54,559 nt of DNA, from contig NZ_AOIS01000064.1 in the NCBI RefSeq assembly GCF_000337495.1, positions 1 to 54,559 of the forward strand. Direction: 5' to 3'. Positions 41,986-51,520 of this stretch are shown piece after piece (position 1 is the stretch's first letter; each line of letters opens with the position of its first letter). The notes beneath the pieces are model-generated. The model saw nothing but the letters and a program-made list of their open reading frames with translations. It made no database searches and was not told the origin of the DNA. The position numbers and the translations under genes were made by a program. Source of the stretch: Haloterrigena salina JCM 13891 (GTDB lineage: Archaea > Halobacteriota > Halobacteria > Halobacteriales > Natrialbaceae).

Positions 41986-43392
41986 ATGGCCACCGAGACC
42001 GATGACGGCGACGACGATCGGGTCTACTACGTCATCAGCGACCTCCACATCGGCGGCGACGAACAACTCGAGGACGTCGAGTTTCTCGACGAGTTGCGCT
42101 CCTTCCTCGAGCGGCTGGAACGGACCGACGAAAACGCCGAACTGATCATCAATGGCGACGCCTTCGGACTCTGGGAATTCACGACGGTCGACGGGATCGA
42201 GAAGTTCGAGGTCCTAGAGGAGACGTATCCGACGCTGTTCGAGCAACTCCGGGCGACGGGGGAGAACGTCCCCATCACGCTGTTGCCGGGGAACCACGAC
42301 CACGAACTCGCGGCGTACGACGAGTACGTCGACCGCTTCGCGGAGTACAACGTCGAGCTCGTGCAGGACCAGACGATCACGAGGCCGGTCGGAGATCAGG
42401 CGATCCACTTCGAGCACGGCCACCAGCAGGACGCCAACAACCAGATCGAAGACTGGGGGAACCCCCACGCGACGCCGCTCGGCTACTACTACAACACGCT
42501 CGTCACGAGCCGGGCGGGCCAACTCTCCGACCGCGGGCGGTACAACTGGCTGAAGGACGTACAGGCGGTCACGCCGACCGAACGGATGCCGATCTGGCTC
42601 TTCTCGAAGTACTTCTACCGGGAGATGAACCCGCTGCTACGGTACTCGCTGGTGCCGTTCCTGTTGCTCTTTAATATTAGTGCCGTCCTCGCGGTGCTGG
42701 CGGGGCTGCACCTGGCGGGGATCTGGTCGGTGCCGGTCACCCAGACGGAAGCGTTCCTCGGCCAGTTCGGCAGGGCCGGCACCGCGGCCTGGTTCCTCCT
42801 CACGCTCAACGTCGCCGTCGTCGGTGTGCTCTTGCTCGCGGGTATTCCGCTGTACTTCATCCGCCAGGACATCAGGAAGACGGTCGACCGCTTCGGCGTG
42901 TTCGAGACCGAACTCACCGTCGATCCGGTCGCGTCCTACGAGGAGCGGGCTCGAACGGTCTTCGCGGACGAGCCGGAGACGACGATCTTCTGCTTCGGGC
43001 ACACCCACCGCCCGATGTTGAAGGAGGTCGACGGCGGCGTGCTGGTCAACACCGGGACGTGGCTCAAGCGCCTCCACCGCCGGGACGGGATCATCGGCAT
43101 CCTCCCGCCGGTGTTCTACCCGTCCTACCAGCTGGCCGCCGTTCGCATCGCGCCCGAGTCGGCGAGCGAGGGTCGGACCGAGACGGGGACCGAGAGCGCG
43201 TCCGCGTCCGATTCGTCGGGCGTCGCCGTCGAGTTCGAACGGTTCACGAAACCGAGCCCGGCGACGGAGGAACTGACGCGCACCGAGCGGTTCTTCACGG
43301 TCGGCCGCGAGCCCACGCCCGACCTGCCGGATCGCCACGTCGTCGAGGATCCGGAGCCGGAGACGGTGCCCGCGCCGGAAGCGACCGACTGA
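41986..43392 (+). CDS. Membrane-looped metallophosphoesterase
   Basis: 468 residues. Calcineurin-like metal-binding motifs are in order: SDLHIGG (Asp19, His21), NGDAFGLWE (Asp58), GNHDHE (Asn103, His104), HGHQQD (around 145) and FGHTHRPM (around 335). Between the last two motifs lie two hydrophobic helices (about 220-247 and 263-287), so the catalytic domain is interrupted by a membrane hairpin. A Ser/Glu-rich tail follows. The family includes UDP-diacylglucosamine pyrophosphohydrolases and phosphodiesterases; the substrate here, perhaps a lipid-linked one, is unknown. The start at 41986 is chosen because the frame upstream is antisense-like and lacks acidity. Confidence 0.85.
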   Translation: MATETDDGDDDRVYYVISDLHIGGDEQLEDVEFLDELRSFLERLERTDENAELIINGDAFGLWEFTTVDGIEKFEVLEETYPTLFEQLRATGENVPITLLPGNHDHELAAYDEYVDRFAEYNVELVQDQTITRPVGDQAIHFEHGHQQDANNQIEDWGNPHATPLGYYYNTLVTSRAGQLSDRGRYNWLKDVQAVTPTERMPIWLFSKYFYREMNPLLRYSLVPFLLLFNISAVLAVLAGLHLAGIWSVPVTQTEAFLGQFGRAGTAAWFLLTLNVAVVGVLLLAGIPLYFIRQDIRKTVDRFGVFETELTVDPVASYEERARTVFADEPETTIFCFGHTHRPMLKEVDGGVLVNTGTWLKRLHRRDGIIGILPPVFYPSYQLAAVRIAPESASEGRTETGTESASASDSSGVAVEFERFTKPSPATEELTRTERFFTVGREPTPDLPDRHVVEDPEPETVPAPEATD

Positions 43393-43460
43393 TCGACTCG
43401 AGTCGGCCGACCGAGTCGCGAATCGAACCCCTTACCCCCGACGCGCCGAAACTCGCCCGT

Positions 43461-44462
43461 ATGTCTGCCGTAGTCGACGCGACGGACCTCGAGAAGACGT
43501 ACGGCGAGACGACGGCGCTGTCGGGGGCGTCGCTCTCCGTTTCCGCCGGCGAGGTCTTCGCGCTGATCGGTCCGAACGGGGCCGGGAAGACGACGCTCGT
43601 GCGCGCGTTGACCGGAACGACCGAGCCCGATTCGGGGACGGCTCGCGTGCTCGGCGAGTCGCCGGCGGCGATCGACCGGGACCGGCTCGGCGTTCTCCCG
43701 CAGGACTTCTCGCCGCCGGATCGCCTGAGCGCCCGCGAACTCCTCGACTACTACGCTGGGCTGTACGACGACCCCCGCGACCCCGACGACGTCCTCGCCG
43801 ACGTCGGCCTCACGGACGCCGGCGACACCTGGTACGAGGACCTCTCGGGCGGCCAGCAGCGCCGGGTCTGCGTCGGCGCGACGCTTGTCAACGACCCCGA
43901 CGTGCTCTTTCTGGACGAGCCCACGACCGGAATCGATCCCGCCGGCCGGCGCACCGTCTGGCGGCTGATCGAGGACCTCGCCGACGCGGGGACGACCGTC
44001 CTGTTGACGACCCACGACATGGCCGAGGCCGAGCGACTGGCCGACAGCGTGGGTCTGCTCGCCGACGGCGCCGTCGTCGCCCGCGGCACCCCCGCGGACC
44101 TCGTCGCTGAACACGGCGGCTCGAGTCGGCTCACGATCACGACGACGGCGACTCCCGAGGCCTTCGCCGACCTCGCGTATCCGGTCGAACGGCCGGCCCG
44201 CGGTCGCGGCCCCCGCGGGGCCACGGCGGACGGCGCGCTCGTCGTCCGCGACGTCGGTCCCGCCGAAATCGGGACCGTCGTCGACTACCTCGAGGACCGC
44301 GACCTCGAGTACTCCGGACTGACGTGGGCCGAACCCGACCTGGAGGACGTCTACCTCGCGCTGGCCGACGCGACGGAACGCGATCGAACCGGTCGGGCCG
44401 GCGGGAACGGCGACGGCGAAGCGGACGCCGACGACCTCGCTCGCGCGGGTGAGACGGCGTGA
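43461..44462 (+). CDS. ABC transporter ATP-binding protein
   Basis: 333 residues. Walker A is GPNGAGKTT (38-46), the signature is LSGGQQRRV, Walker B is VLFLDEPTTGIDP, and the switch His lies in LLTTHDMAEAE. The C-terminal 100 residues are the small regulatory domain common to ABC-2 exporters of the DrrA/NatA type. It overlaps the permease start by four bases (GTGA), so the two are translationally coupled. Substrate unknown; drugs, lipids or ions are all possible. Confidence 0.93.
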   Translation: MSAVVDATDLEKTYGETTALSGASLSVSAGEVFALIGPNGAGKTTLVRALTGTTEPDSGTARVLGESPAAIDRDRLGVLPQDFSPPDRLSARELLDYYAGLYDDPRDPDDVLADVGLTDAGDTWYEDLSGGQQRRVCVGATLVNDPDVLFLDEPTTGIDPAGRRTVWRLIEDLADAGTTVLLTTHDMAEAERLADSVGLLADGAVVARGTPADLVAEHGGSSRLTITTTATPEAFADLAYPVERPARGRGPRGATADGALVVRDVGPAEIGTVVDYLEDRDLEYSGLTWAEPDLEDVYLALADATERDRTGRAGGNGDGEADADDLARAGETA

Positions 44463-45232
44463 CTCGAGTCGGTCGCGTTCGCGCGGCGACGGGCGCCGGC
44501 TGGCGGTCGTTCGTCCGCCGCCGGACGGCGGTCTTCTTCACGTTCTTCTTCCCGGTGATCCTGATCGCCATCTTCGGCGCGCTCGTCCAGACGGATCCGA
44601 CGGGCGGGGGGCTGTTCACGGAGCCGGCGGCCTACTACGTGCCCGGCTATCTCGCCGTCGTCGTGCTCTTCACGCCGTTGTCGCGGATGGGTAGCGAGGT
44701 CGCGCGCCACCGCGAGGGCAACCGCTTCGAGAAGCTCGCGACGACGCCGCTGACCCGCGGCGAGTGGCTGCTCGCCCAGACCGCCGTCAACGCCGTGATC
44801 ATCGGTCTGGCGAGCCTGCTGATCCTCGCGATGGTGGTCGTCCTGACGGGCGCCGAAATCGCGCTCTCGCCGCTGCTGGTCCCCTACATCCTCGTCGGCG
44901 TCGTCGCCTTCTGCAGCGTCGGCGCGATGCTCGGCAGCTACACCGACTCCCAGGACGGCGCCGTCGCCGCCAGCAACGCCATCGGCCTCCCGCTGCTCTT
45001 CCTCTCCGAGACGTTCGTCTCGCTCGAGCAGCTCCCGGGCTGGTTCGAGCCGCTCGTGAACCTCTCGCCGCTGACCTACTTCGCTCGCGGTGTCCGAGCG
45101 GCGACGTACGCCGACGCCGACGTCGCCGGGGTAGCCGGTCTCGATCCGGCGCTGTCGAACCTCGCCGTGCTGGCGGTCGTCGCCGTCGTCGCGTTCGCCT
45201 TCGGCGCGCGGTCGATCCCGCGGACGGACTGA
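44459..45232 (+). CDS. ABC-2 type transporter permease
   Basis: 257 residues with six hydrophobic segments: FFTFFFPVILIAIFGALV, AAYYVPGYLAVVVLF, AVNAVIIGLASLLIL, LVPYILVGVVAFCSV, AIGLPLLFLSETFVS and LAVLAVVAVVAFAFG. The layout and the RRRTAVFFTFFFPVI start fit ABC-2 permeases. The GTG start overlaps the ATPase stop (44459-44462). With the ATPase it would form an exporter dimer. No substrate-binding protein is nearby, as expected for an exporter. Confidence 0.9.
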   Translation: MTRVGRVRAATGAGWRSFVRRRTAVFFTFFFPVILIAIFGALVQTDPTGGGLFTEPAAYYVPGYLAVVVLFTPLSRMGSEVARHREGNRFEKLATTPLTRGEWLLAQTAVNAVIIGLASLLILAMVVVLTGAEIALSPLLVPYILVGVVAFCSVGAMLGSYTDSQDGAVAASNAIGLPLLFLSETFVSLEQLPGWFEPLVNLSPLTYFARGVRAATYADADVAGVAGLDPALSNLAVLAVVAVVAFAFGARSIPRTD

Positions 45233-45313
45233 ATCGTTCACGTTCGCGATCCCGTCTCGGCACCGGTACTCGCGGTCGTCCCGCCGCTACTTGCGCCCGC
45301 TCCGCTGCTACTT

Positions 45314-45790
45314 TCAGTCGCCCATTCGATCCGAGAAGTCCCAACCGTACACCACCGCCGGCTCGACGGTGAGCAGTACCTCCTCGCGCTCGTCTCGCAA
45401 CAGCTCCCGGGCCAGCCCCGACTCCGTGTCGTCGAGATACCGCTCGAGGAGCGCCCGGAGCGTCTCCTTCTCGGGATCGGGCTCGATCGATACGGTGCCG
45501 CGACCCCTGACGCCAGCGTACGGCGGGTCGTTCGTCGACACTTCGAACGCGACCTCGGGATCGGCCTCGAGAAAGGAGACGATATCGGCGGACGCCGACG
45601 TGGCACACTGGAGTCGCCAGCCGTCGCGGTCGCTCGAGTCGGCTCCCGCGTCCGTTTCCTCGAGGCGATACCACAGCGAACACATCCAGAGGTGGTCTGC
45701 GGGCGTTCGACAGGAGAGGCGGATCGGAACCGTCGACTCCTCGAGAAACGAAGCGATCGTCGCCGGTGAGAGGCTTCCGCGGATCTGCAT
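45314..45790 (-). CDS. Pyridoxamine 5'-phosphate oxidase-like (PPOX) protein
   Basis: 158 residues beginning MQIRGSLSPATIASFLEEST, with the split-barrel pattern of PPOX/flavin-binding proteins: RLSCRTPADHLWMCSLWY, SADIVSFLEADPEVAFEVST and RGRGTVSIEPD. These bind FMN or F420. The activity is not known. The start at 45790 is chosen because the upstream frame is antisense and Arg-rich. Confidence 0.75.
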   Translation of the reverse strand: MQIRGSLSPATIASFLEESTVPIRLSCRTPADHLWMCSLWYRLEETDAGADSSDRDGWRLQCATSASADIVSFLEADPEVAFEVSTNDPPYAGVRGRGTVSIEPDPEKETLRALLERYLDDTESGLARELLRDEREEVLLTVEPAVVYGWDFSDRMGD

Positions 45791-45852
45791 ACGGTTCGTC
45801 CGACCGCCACGACCAAAATACTGACACGGGGTACGGAGAACCGACTGACCGC

Positions 45853-46455
45853 TCAGAACAGCGGGACGAACACCATCGCGAACTCGTAGCCGTAGATGTG
45901 GTTGAGCATCAGGTTGGTGACGACCCCGAGCACGAGACTCAGGATCCACGCGCCGGCGGCGATGCGGCCGATCCGCGCGTGGGCCGTTCGGCGGAGCTCC
46001 GCGGGCGTGTGCGTCAGCCCGAGGATCAGCGCGAACAGCACGACCGGGACCGAGACGATCGAGAGGAGGATGTGGACGGCGAGCATGAGCAGGTAGGCGT
46101 ACTTCACCAGCTGCGGTCCCTGGAAGTGCTTGGTGCCGCCACCGCCGACTTTGAGGAGGTAGAGGACGAGAAACACGAGGATCAGTCCGAACGCTGCGAT
46201 CATCGCGAGCCGGTGTTTCGCGATCTCGCCGGTCCGGATCCAGTACCAGCCCGCGATCAGGAGGAGCGTCGCGATCGCGTTGTTGACCGCGATCAGGTCC
46301 GTGAGCAGGTTGACCTGCTCGAGGGAGAGATCCGGATAGATCGGGACGTCGAGGAGGAACGTTCCGAGGACGAGCGTGTAGCCGACGATCGTCAGGAGGA
46401 TCGTGGCGCCGATCGGCTGCTCTCGAAGCCGTCGTCTCGCGTCGGCGGTTGCCAT
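45853..46455 (-). CDS. DUF420 membrane protein
   Basis: 200 residues with five hydrophobic helices. The pattern DLIAVNNAIATLLLIAGWYW, then HRLAMIAAFGLILVFL, VKYAYLLMLAVHILLSIVSV and HARIGRIAAGAWILSLVLGV, with His residues in GGTKHFQG and TAHARI, matches DUF420 (YozB-like) proteins, often encoded near cytochrome oxidase genes. Oxidase assembly or haem handling is a guess. I start at 46455 (MATADARRRLREQ); a start at 46494 adds 13 basic residues. Confidence 0.82.
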   Translation of the reverse strand: MATADARRRLREQPIGATILLTIVGYTLVLGTFLLDVPIYPDLSLEQVNLLTDLIAVNNAIATLLLIAGWYWIRTGEIAKHRLAMIAAFGLILVFLVLYLLKVGGGGTKHFQGPQLVKYAYLLMLAVHILLSIVSVPVVLFALILGLTHTPAELRRTAHARIGRIAAGAWILSLVLGVVTNLMLNHIYGYEFAMVFVPLF

Positions 46456-46536
46456 TGTCGACCGTTGGGAGCAATCCCGTATCTGTCTTGCCATTCCGAA
46501 ACGTCGCTGGCAGCGATGGCGACCGGAGGCGGCGCG

Positions 46537-47286
46537 CTAGCGGCGGTAGGGGAGGCGATTGAGCCGTTCGCGGACGAGCGGCCGCAGTTCGAAGAGATAG
46601 CGTTCGGTGTCCGCGTCCGCCCCGTCCCCGCCGGCGTGGTGGGTGTACACGACCTGCTCGACGGTCACGTCCGCGGGGAGTTCCTGCGCGATGACGACGG
46701 CGTCGAGCGCCCGGCCGGGATCGATCTCGGTGGCGGACACGCTCCACCGCTCCGGCAGCCGATCGGCGTGGGGCGACACGATATTCGACCCCTGGTAGAG
46801 GAAGCCGTCGTCGCCGATGAAACCCGCGTTCGCCGCGCCGTCCCAGGAAATCGTCGTCGAGCCCGTGTTCCGGACGCGGAAGAACGCGACCGTCCGGTCG
46901 GTCGCCGCCGGGACGCCGTCCACGAGTCGCTCGAGGGACACGTGCTGGACGAGTCCCGCGAGCGTCAGGCTGAGTTGCTCGCCGTCGACGGAGAGGGCCT
47001 GGTGTCCGGGGTCGTCGACGTCGACGACATCCGGATCGTACGTCGGATCGCTCGGCGTCGGCGTCGACCCGTCCTCGACGCGCGAGGTCGCGTCGCCGTC
47101 CGCTTCCGGTTCGGCCGGCGGCCGTTCGCCCACGAGCGCCTCGTAGGCCTCCTTGATCTGCAGAAACCGTTCTCGAGAGCCACCCTGGTCGGGATGGTGT
47201 TCCTTCAGCAGCGTCCTGTAGGCTCGCCGCACCTCGCGTTCGTCGGCGGTCGGCGAGAGCCCGAGGACCTCGTAGTGGCTCTCCAT
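46537..47286 (-). CDS. J-domain protein
   Basis: 249 residues. The N-terminal J domain (about 1-55: MESHYEVLGLSPTADEREVR) has the essential HPD tripeptide in KEHHPDQGG. The remainder has no zinc-finger or client-binding domain of DnaJ; instead a novel beta-rich C-terminal half (about 100-249: LTLAGLVQHVSLERLVDGV and ARSTTISWDGA-like strands) follows an acidic linker. It may recruit DnaK/Hsp70 to a specific partner; the C-terminal role is unknown. Confidence 0.8.
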   Translation of the reverse strand: MESHYEVLGLSPTADEREVRRAYRTLLKEHHPDQGGSRERFLQIKEAYEALVGERPPAEPEADGDATSRVEDGSTPTPSDPTYDPDVVDVDDPGHQALSVDGEQLSLTLAGLVQHVSLERLVDGVPAATDRTVAFFRVRNTGSTTISWDGAANAGFIGDDGFLYQGSNIVSPHADRLPERWSVSATEIDPGRALDAVVIAQELPADVTVEQVVYTHHAGGDGADADTERYLFELRPLVRERLNRLPYRR

Positions 47287-47374
47287 TGATCCGTACTACC
47301 GCACTTCGTCGAAAAGAGTCTTTCCGTCCGGATAGCGTCCCCTCGCTCAGCCCGACCGTCCGGAACGCCGACGG

Positions 47375-47671
47375 CTACTCGGTTCGACCGTCCGTTTCCT
47401 CGAGCGTTATCGATCCGTCGGCCTCGACGGTGACGTGGTAGCCACAGTACGGGAACGAAACCGCCCCGTCGGATCGTGGCGTCCCGTTCGAGCGCGGCGC
47501 GAAGAGCGAGTCCAGCGCTTCCGGATCGACGATGTCGTGGAGCGATGCGTACGTCGGCGGCCGGAGCTCCTCGGTCGGTACACCCTCGGCCTCGGCGACG
47601 GCTTCGATAACTGTCCGGCTTGGCGATCTCCGACACGAGGTGTCGACGCTATCGCCGTCCCCCTCCGTCAT
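47375..47671 (-). CDS. HalOD1 output-domain protein
   Basis: 98 residues with the HalOD1 signature: VIEAVAEAEGVPTEELRPPT, then LHDIVDPEALDSLFAP and VSFPYCGYHVTVEADGSITL. HalOD1 is a haloarchaeal output domain of regulators; this is a free-standing copy. It lies 88 bp upstream of the J-domain gene on the same strand, so they may share a transcript. The partner is not known. Confidence 0.85.
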   Translation of the reverse strand: MTEGDGDSVDTSCRRSPSRTVIEAVAEAEGVPTEELRPPTYASLHDIVDPEALDSLFAPRSNGTPRSDGAVSFPYCGYHVTVEADGSITLEETDGRTE

Positions 47672-47863
47672 ATTACCACCCTACCAAATCCGATGGAATA
47701 AAACTGTCCTTCTTAATCCCGTTCTTGACAGAAATCCGCCCGTCAGCCTTCGATATCGAAGGTTTTCGGAGATGGCCGTTCGACGGCGAATTATCGATCG
47801 TTCTCGAACCCCGCGTCTCAGTGACGGGCACTGTTATTACTGTTCTGATAGTTAAAGCGATTC

Positions 47864-50620
47864 TTAACTGATGTGAATCGCCGGCTTGCCCGGCCGCGCC
47901 GCCTCCGCCAGTTCGTCGCCGTCGGTCGCCTGACGCACGGTGATGTCGGCGTCGAACTCGTCGGTGACCAGCCAGGCGCTTCGCTCGAGGATCGAGCGCT
48001 CCGACGCCGCGTCGGAGATTTCCTCGAGTTCCGTGTGATCGCCGCGAGCCAGCAGCTCTGCCACGAACGGGGCGACGATCTCGCGGTCGGCGTCGAGTCC
48101 GGCCTCGAGGACTCGGTCGACGAGCGACTCGGTGTCCGCCCCCTCGATCGACTCGTCGATATCGTCCCGGAGCAGCCGGATCGTCTCGTACTTCCAGTCC
48201 TGGCCCACGACGAGGTCGATCCGCTCGGGGTCGTCGATCGCCGCGGTGTCGACGATATCGCGAACGTCCGCGAGCGTCGTCTCGACCAGTCGGCGCTCGC
48301 GTCGGTAGTCCGCGACGTCGCTCTCGGGGGTCGGCCAGTCGGCCTCGACGACCAGTCCCTCGCCGCGGAGCTTGTTCCAGCACTCCTCGCCGAGGTGGGG
48401 CGCCATCGGCGCGATCAGCGCCGCCAGCGTCAGCAGTCCCCGGCGGTAGACTTCGCCGTGGGGACGTTCGTACTCCCGGTACCGCCGAAGCAGTCGCGCC
48501 AGCTCTCGGATCTCGGTGGCGGCCCGGTGGAAGCGGAACCGCTCGTACTCGTCGGTGACCGCGACGATCGTGCGGTCGATCTCCCGGGCGAGATAGCCGT
48601 CGTGGGGGCGGCGTTTGACGCGCATGTCGCCCTCTTCGACGAACGCCGAGGCCATCCCGTAGAGATCCTGCTGGAGTTCGTAGGCGCCGCGGACGTTGTT
48701 CGCGGTCCACTCGAAGTCCTGTTCGGGGTGGGCCGCCGAGAGGACGAACAGCCGCGTCGTCTCCGCGCCGTACTCCTGGGGCGCGACGACGTTGCCCTTC
48801 GAACTCGACATCTTCTCGCCGTCGTACAGCACCGTCCCCTGGCTCTTGAGCTCTCGAATGGGCTCGCGTTGCTCGAGCAGCCCCAGATCGGCCAGTGCCT
48901 TCGTGAAGAAGCGCGTGTAAAGCAGGTGGAGGATGGCGTGTTCCTCGCCGCCGACGTAGACGTCGACCGGCAGCCAGTCGTCGGCCAGCTCGGTGTCGAA
49001 GGGCGCGTCCTCGAGGCCGGGCGAGAGGAAGCGCAGGAAGTACCACGAGGAGTCGACGAAGGTGTCCATCGTGTCCGTCTCCCGCTCGGCCGGCCCGCCG
49101 CAGTCGGGACAGGTTGTCTGTTTCCACTCCTCGGCGGCGTCGAGGGGGTTCCCGGTCGTCCGGACGAACTCCGGCAACTCGATCGGCAGGTCCTCGTCGG
49201 GCACCGGCACGCGCCCGCAGTCGTCGCAGTGGACGACCGGAATCGGCGTCCCCCAGTAGCGCTGCCGGGAGATCAGCCAGTCGCGCAGCCGGTAGGTGAC
49301 GTCGTCCTCGATGGCCGCGACCTCCTCGAGCAGCCGCTCGCGGGCGGTCTCGCTCTCGAGCCCGCTGTACTCGCCGCTGTTCTCGAGGATCCCCTCGCCC
49401 GTGTAGGCGTCCGACTCGAGATCGACGTCGACGCTCGCGTCCTTCGGCGCGATCACGCCCTCGATCGGCAGGTCGTGCTCGAGCGCGAACGCGTGGTCGC
49501 GCTCGTTGTGCGCGGGGACGCCCATCACGGCGCCGGTGCCGACGTCCTCTAAGACGTAGCCGGCGACGTAGACGGGGAGTTCCTCGCCGGTGAGCGGGTG
49601 GGTCGCGGTCGCGTCGGTTTCGACGCCCGAGAAGCCGACCTCGTCGGGGTCGCGCTCGCGGACGTCCTCGACGTACGCCGCGACGTCGTCATCCCCGGCG
49701 GCGAGTTCGTCGGCGAGGTCGTGGCCCGGCGAGACCGCGAGGTAGGTCGCGCCGTAGACCGTCTCCGGTCGGGTGCTGAAGACGTCGACTGTAGTCGTCG
49801 CGGTGCTGGCCTCGTCGCTGGCGGTCTCGGCGTCGCCGGCGGTCTCGGCGACTTCGAATCCGATCCGCGCGCCCTCCTGTCGGCCGATCCAGTTGCGCTG
49901 GATCTCGCGGACGCCGTCGGGCCACTCCTCGAGGTCGTCCAGTCCGTCGTGGAGCTCCTCGGCGTAGTCGGTGATCGTGAAGAACCACTGGTCGAGTTCG
50001 CGCCGGCCGACGGGCGTCTCGCAGCGCCAGCAGACGCGCTCGGTGTCGCGGCTCGCCGTTTCACCGCTCGCTCCTTCCGAGATCTCACTGCGTTCGATCT
50101 CGCGTTCCTCCACCTGGGCCGCCGCGAGAACGGTCTCGCAGTCGGGACACCAGTTGACCGACGCGCCCTCGTACTCGACGAGCCCCTCCTCGTAGAGGCG
50201 CTTGAAGAACCACTGGTTCCACCGGTAGTACTCCGGCTCGCAGGTCGTGATCTCCCGGGACCAGTCGTAGCCGAAGCCCATGGTCTCGAGTTCGTCGCGC
50301 ATGCGACGGATACACGCCTGCGTCCAGGACTCGGGGTCGGTCTTGCGCTCGAACGCGGCGTTCTCGGCGGGCAGGCCGAAGGCGTCCCACCCCATCGGGT
50401 GGAGCACGTCGTCGCCCTGCATCCGCCGGTAGCGCGCGTAGGCGTCGGTGATCGCGTAGTTGCGCACGTGGCCCATGTGGAGCGTCCCCGATGTGTAGGG
50501 GAACATCCCGAGGACGTACGTGGGGTCGTCGGCGTCCGCCGGGAGCTCGTAGACGTCGTCGCGCTCCCAGACGTACTGCCAGAACTCCTGGACCTGCGCG
50601 TGATCGTAGTGCGTCGTCAT
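47864..50620 (-). CDS. leuS: Leucyl-tRNA synthetase
   Basis: 918 residues. Charges tRNA-Leu. HIGH-type motif is HMGH (48-51) in TSGTLHMGHVRNY; KMSKS is KMSSS (about 600) in DGEKMSSSKGN. The CP1 editing domain lies near 230-430 with the TRPETVYGATYLAV segment and the discriminating DERDHAF-like stretch NERDHAFALEHDLP. Zinc-type cysteines are visible (CPDC, CWRC, CDDC, CPDC). A low-complexity insertion, AETAGDAETASDEASTAT, precedes the editing domain and is typical of haloarchaeal acidic padding. The organisation resembles bacterial-type LeuRS, as is usual for haloarchaea. The 192-bp gap downstream (47672-47863) is empty. Confidence 0.97.
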   Translation of the reverse strand: MTTHYDHAQVQEFWQYVWERDDVYELPADADDPTYVLGMFPYTSGTLHMGHVRNYAITDAYARYRRMQGDDVLHPMGWDAFGLPAENAAFERKTDPESWTQACIRRMRDELETMGFGYDWSREITTCEPEYYRWNQWFFKRLYEEGLVEYEGASVNWCPDCETVLAAAQVEEREIERSEISEGASGETASRDTERVCWRCETPVGRRELDQWFFTITDYAEELHDGLDDLEEWPDGVREIQRNWIGRQEGARIGFEVAETAGDAETASDEASTATTTVDVFSTRPETVYGATYLAVSPGHDLADELAAGDDDVAAYVEDVRERDPDEVGFSGVETDATATHPLTGEELPVYVAGYVLEDVGTGAVMGVPAHNERDHAFALEHDLPIEGVIAPKDASVDVDLESDAYTGEGILENSGEYSGLESETARERLLEEVAAIEDDVTYRLRDWLISRQRYWGTPIPVVHCDDCGRVPVPDEDLPIELPEFVRTTGNPLDAAEEWKQTTCPDCGGPAERETDTMDTFVDSSWYFLRFLSPGLEDAPFDTELADDWLPVDVYVGGEEHAILHLLYTRFFTKALADLGLLEQREPIRELKSQGTVLYDGEKMSSSKGNVVAPQEYGAETTRLFVLSAAHPEQDFEWTANNVRGAYELQQDLYGMASAFVEEGDMRVKRRPHDGYLAREIDRTIVAVTDEYERFRFHRAATEIRELARLLRRYREYERPHGEVYRRGLLTLAALIAPMAPHLGEECWNKLRGEGLVVEADWPTPESDVADYRRERRLVETTLADVRDIVDTAAIDDPERIDLVVGQDWKYETIRLLRDDIDESIEGADTESLVDRVLEAGLDADREIVAPFVAELLARGDHTELEEISDAASERSILERSAWLVTDEFDADITVRQATDGDELAEAARPGKPAIHIS

Positions 50621-50770
50621 TGTGGCGAGCAGTCCTGCCGAGTACTGGGCGTGCCGGCCATATCATTGTTCGCCACTCGCCGCGAGCGCCGTCCCGCGGA
50701 CTCGAGCGGGGGACGGTGGCTGTGGGGAGAGATTAACAAAGCCGGTGGCGCCGAAACGAGTGCTCGACCA

Positions 50771-51403
50771 ATGGCTTCGGGCGACGATTCGACGGCGGCG
50801 ACGGGGACGCTGCTCGTGACCCTCGTCGTCGTTCTGCTCACGTTCGCGGCCGGAATGATAGTCGTCGCCGACGTCGGCCCCAGTCCGATCGGCCCGGACG
50901 ACGACTCCGCGGAGCGGTCCGCCGACGAGGCGGACGCCGTCGACGTCGAGACGGCGGCGGACGACTCGAGCGCGGCATCCTCGGTCGCCGACGGCGACGA
51001 ACCGAACGCCAGCAACGAGTCCAACGGCGAGGCGGATTCCGGCGGCGACCCCGCGGCCGATGTCGACGACTCGAGCGACGACCCCGCGGCCGATTCCGGC
51101 GACGAATCGACCGAATCCGAGACCGATCCCGCCGTCGACGACGAGCCGCCGTCCGAGGACGACGACGTCCCGACGGGCCCCTTCGACGACGGAGAGCCGT
51201 CGGATCCGTTCAATGGAGACGGCCCGTTCGACGCCGAGGAACCGGACGCCGACGACGGCCTGTTCGACGACGAGGAGTTCTCGTCCGATCTGTTCGACGA
51301 CGATGACGAGTCAGACGAGAGCGGTCCGCCCGACGACGCCGGGCCGCCGGACGATACCGGACCGTCCGACGGCGACGGGTCACCCGGCAACGGGCCGCCG
51401 TGA
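50771..51403 (+). CDS. Acidic surface protein anchored by an N-terminal helix
   Basis: 210 residues. After 12 residues comes one membrane helix (LLVTLVVVLLTFAAGMIVV); the rest is almost entirely Asp, Glu, Ser, Pro and Gly, with loose repeats such as DD(S/D)AA, F-DDGEPSDPF, LFDD and GPPDD. No enzyme motif. It is probably a surface-exposed or cell-wall spacer. Start at 50771 matches the normal signal. A longer open frame, antisense to leuS, is rejected. Confidence 0.65.
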   Translation: MASGDDSTAATGTLLVTLVVVLLTFAAGMIVVADVGPSPIGPDDDSAERSADEADAVDVETAADDSSAASSVADGDEPNASNESNGEADSGGDPAADVDDSSDDPAADSGDESTESETDPAVDDEPPSEDDDVPTGPFDDGEPSDPFNGDGPFDAEEPDADDGLFDDEEFSSDLFDDDDESDESGPPDDAGPPDDTGPSDGDGSPGNGPP

Positions 51404-51520
51404 CGGCACCGCCCGCTGTCCTGCCCTGTGAGTTCTTCTCTCGAGCGCGCGCCTGCGACCCATCGACCGCCGGCCACTGCAGGCACCACCGGCTTTCGGC
51501 CGTTGGCAGTAGGCGCGCAC

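Noticed and set aside
47873-49552. 559-codon plus-strand frame opposite leuS
   Set aside because: It lies wholly antisense to a clear leucyl-tRNA synthetase; long antisense frames are expected at this GC content.
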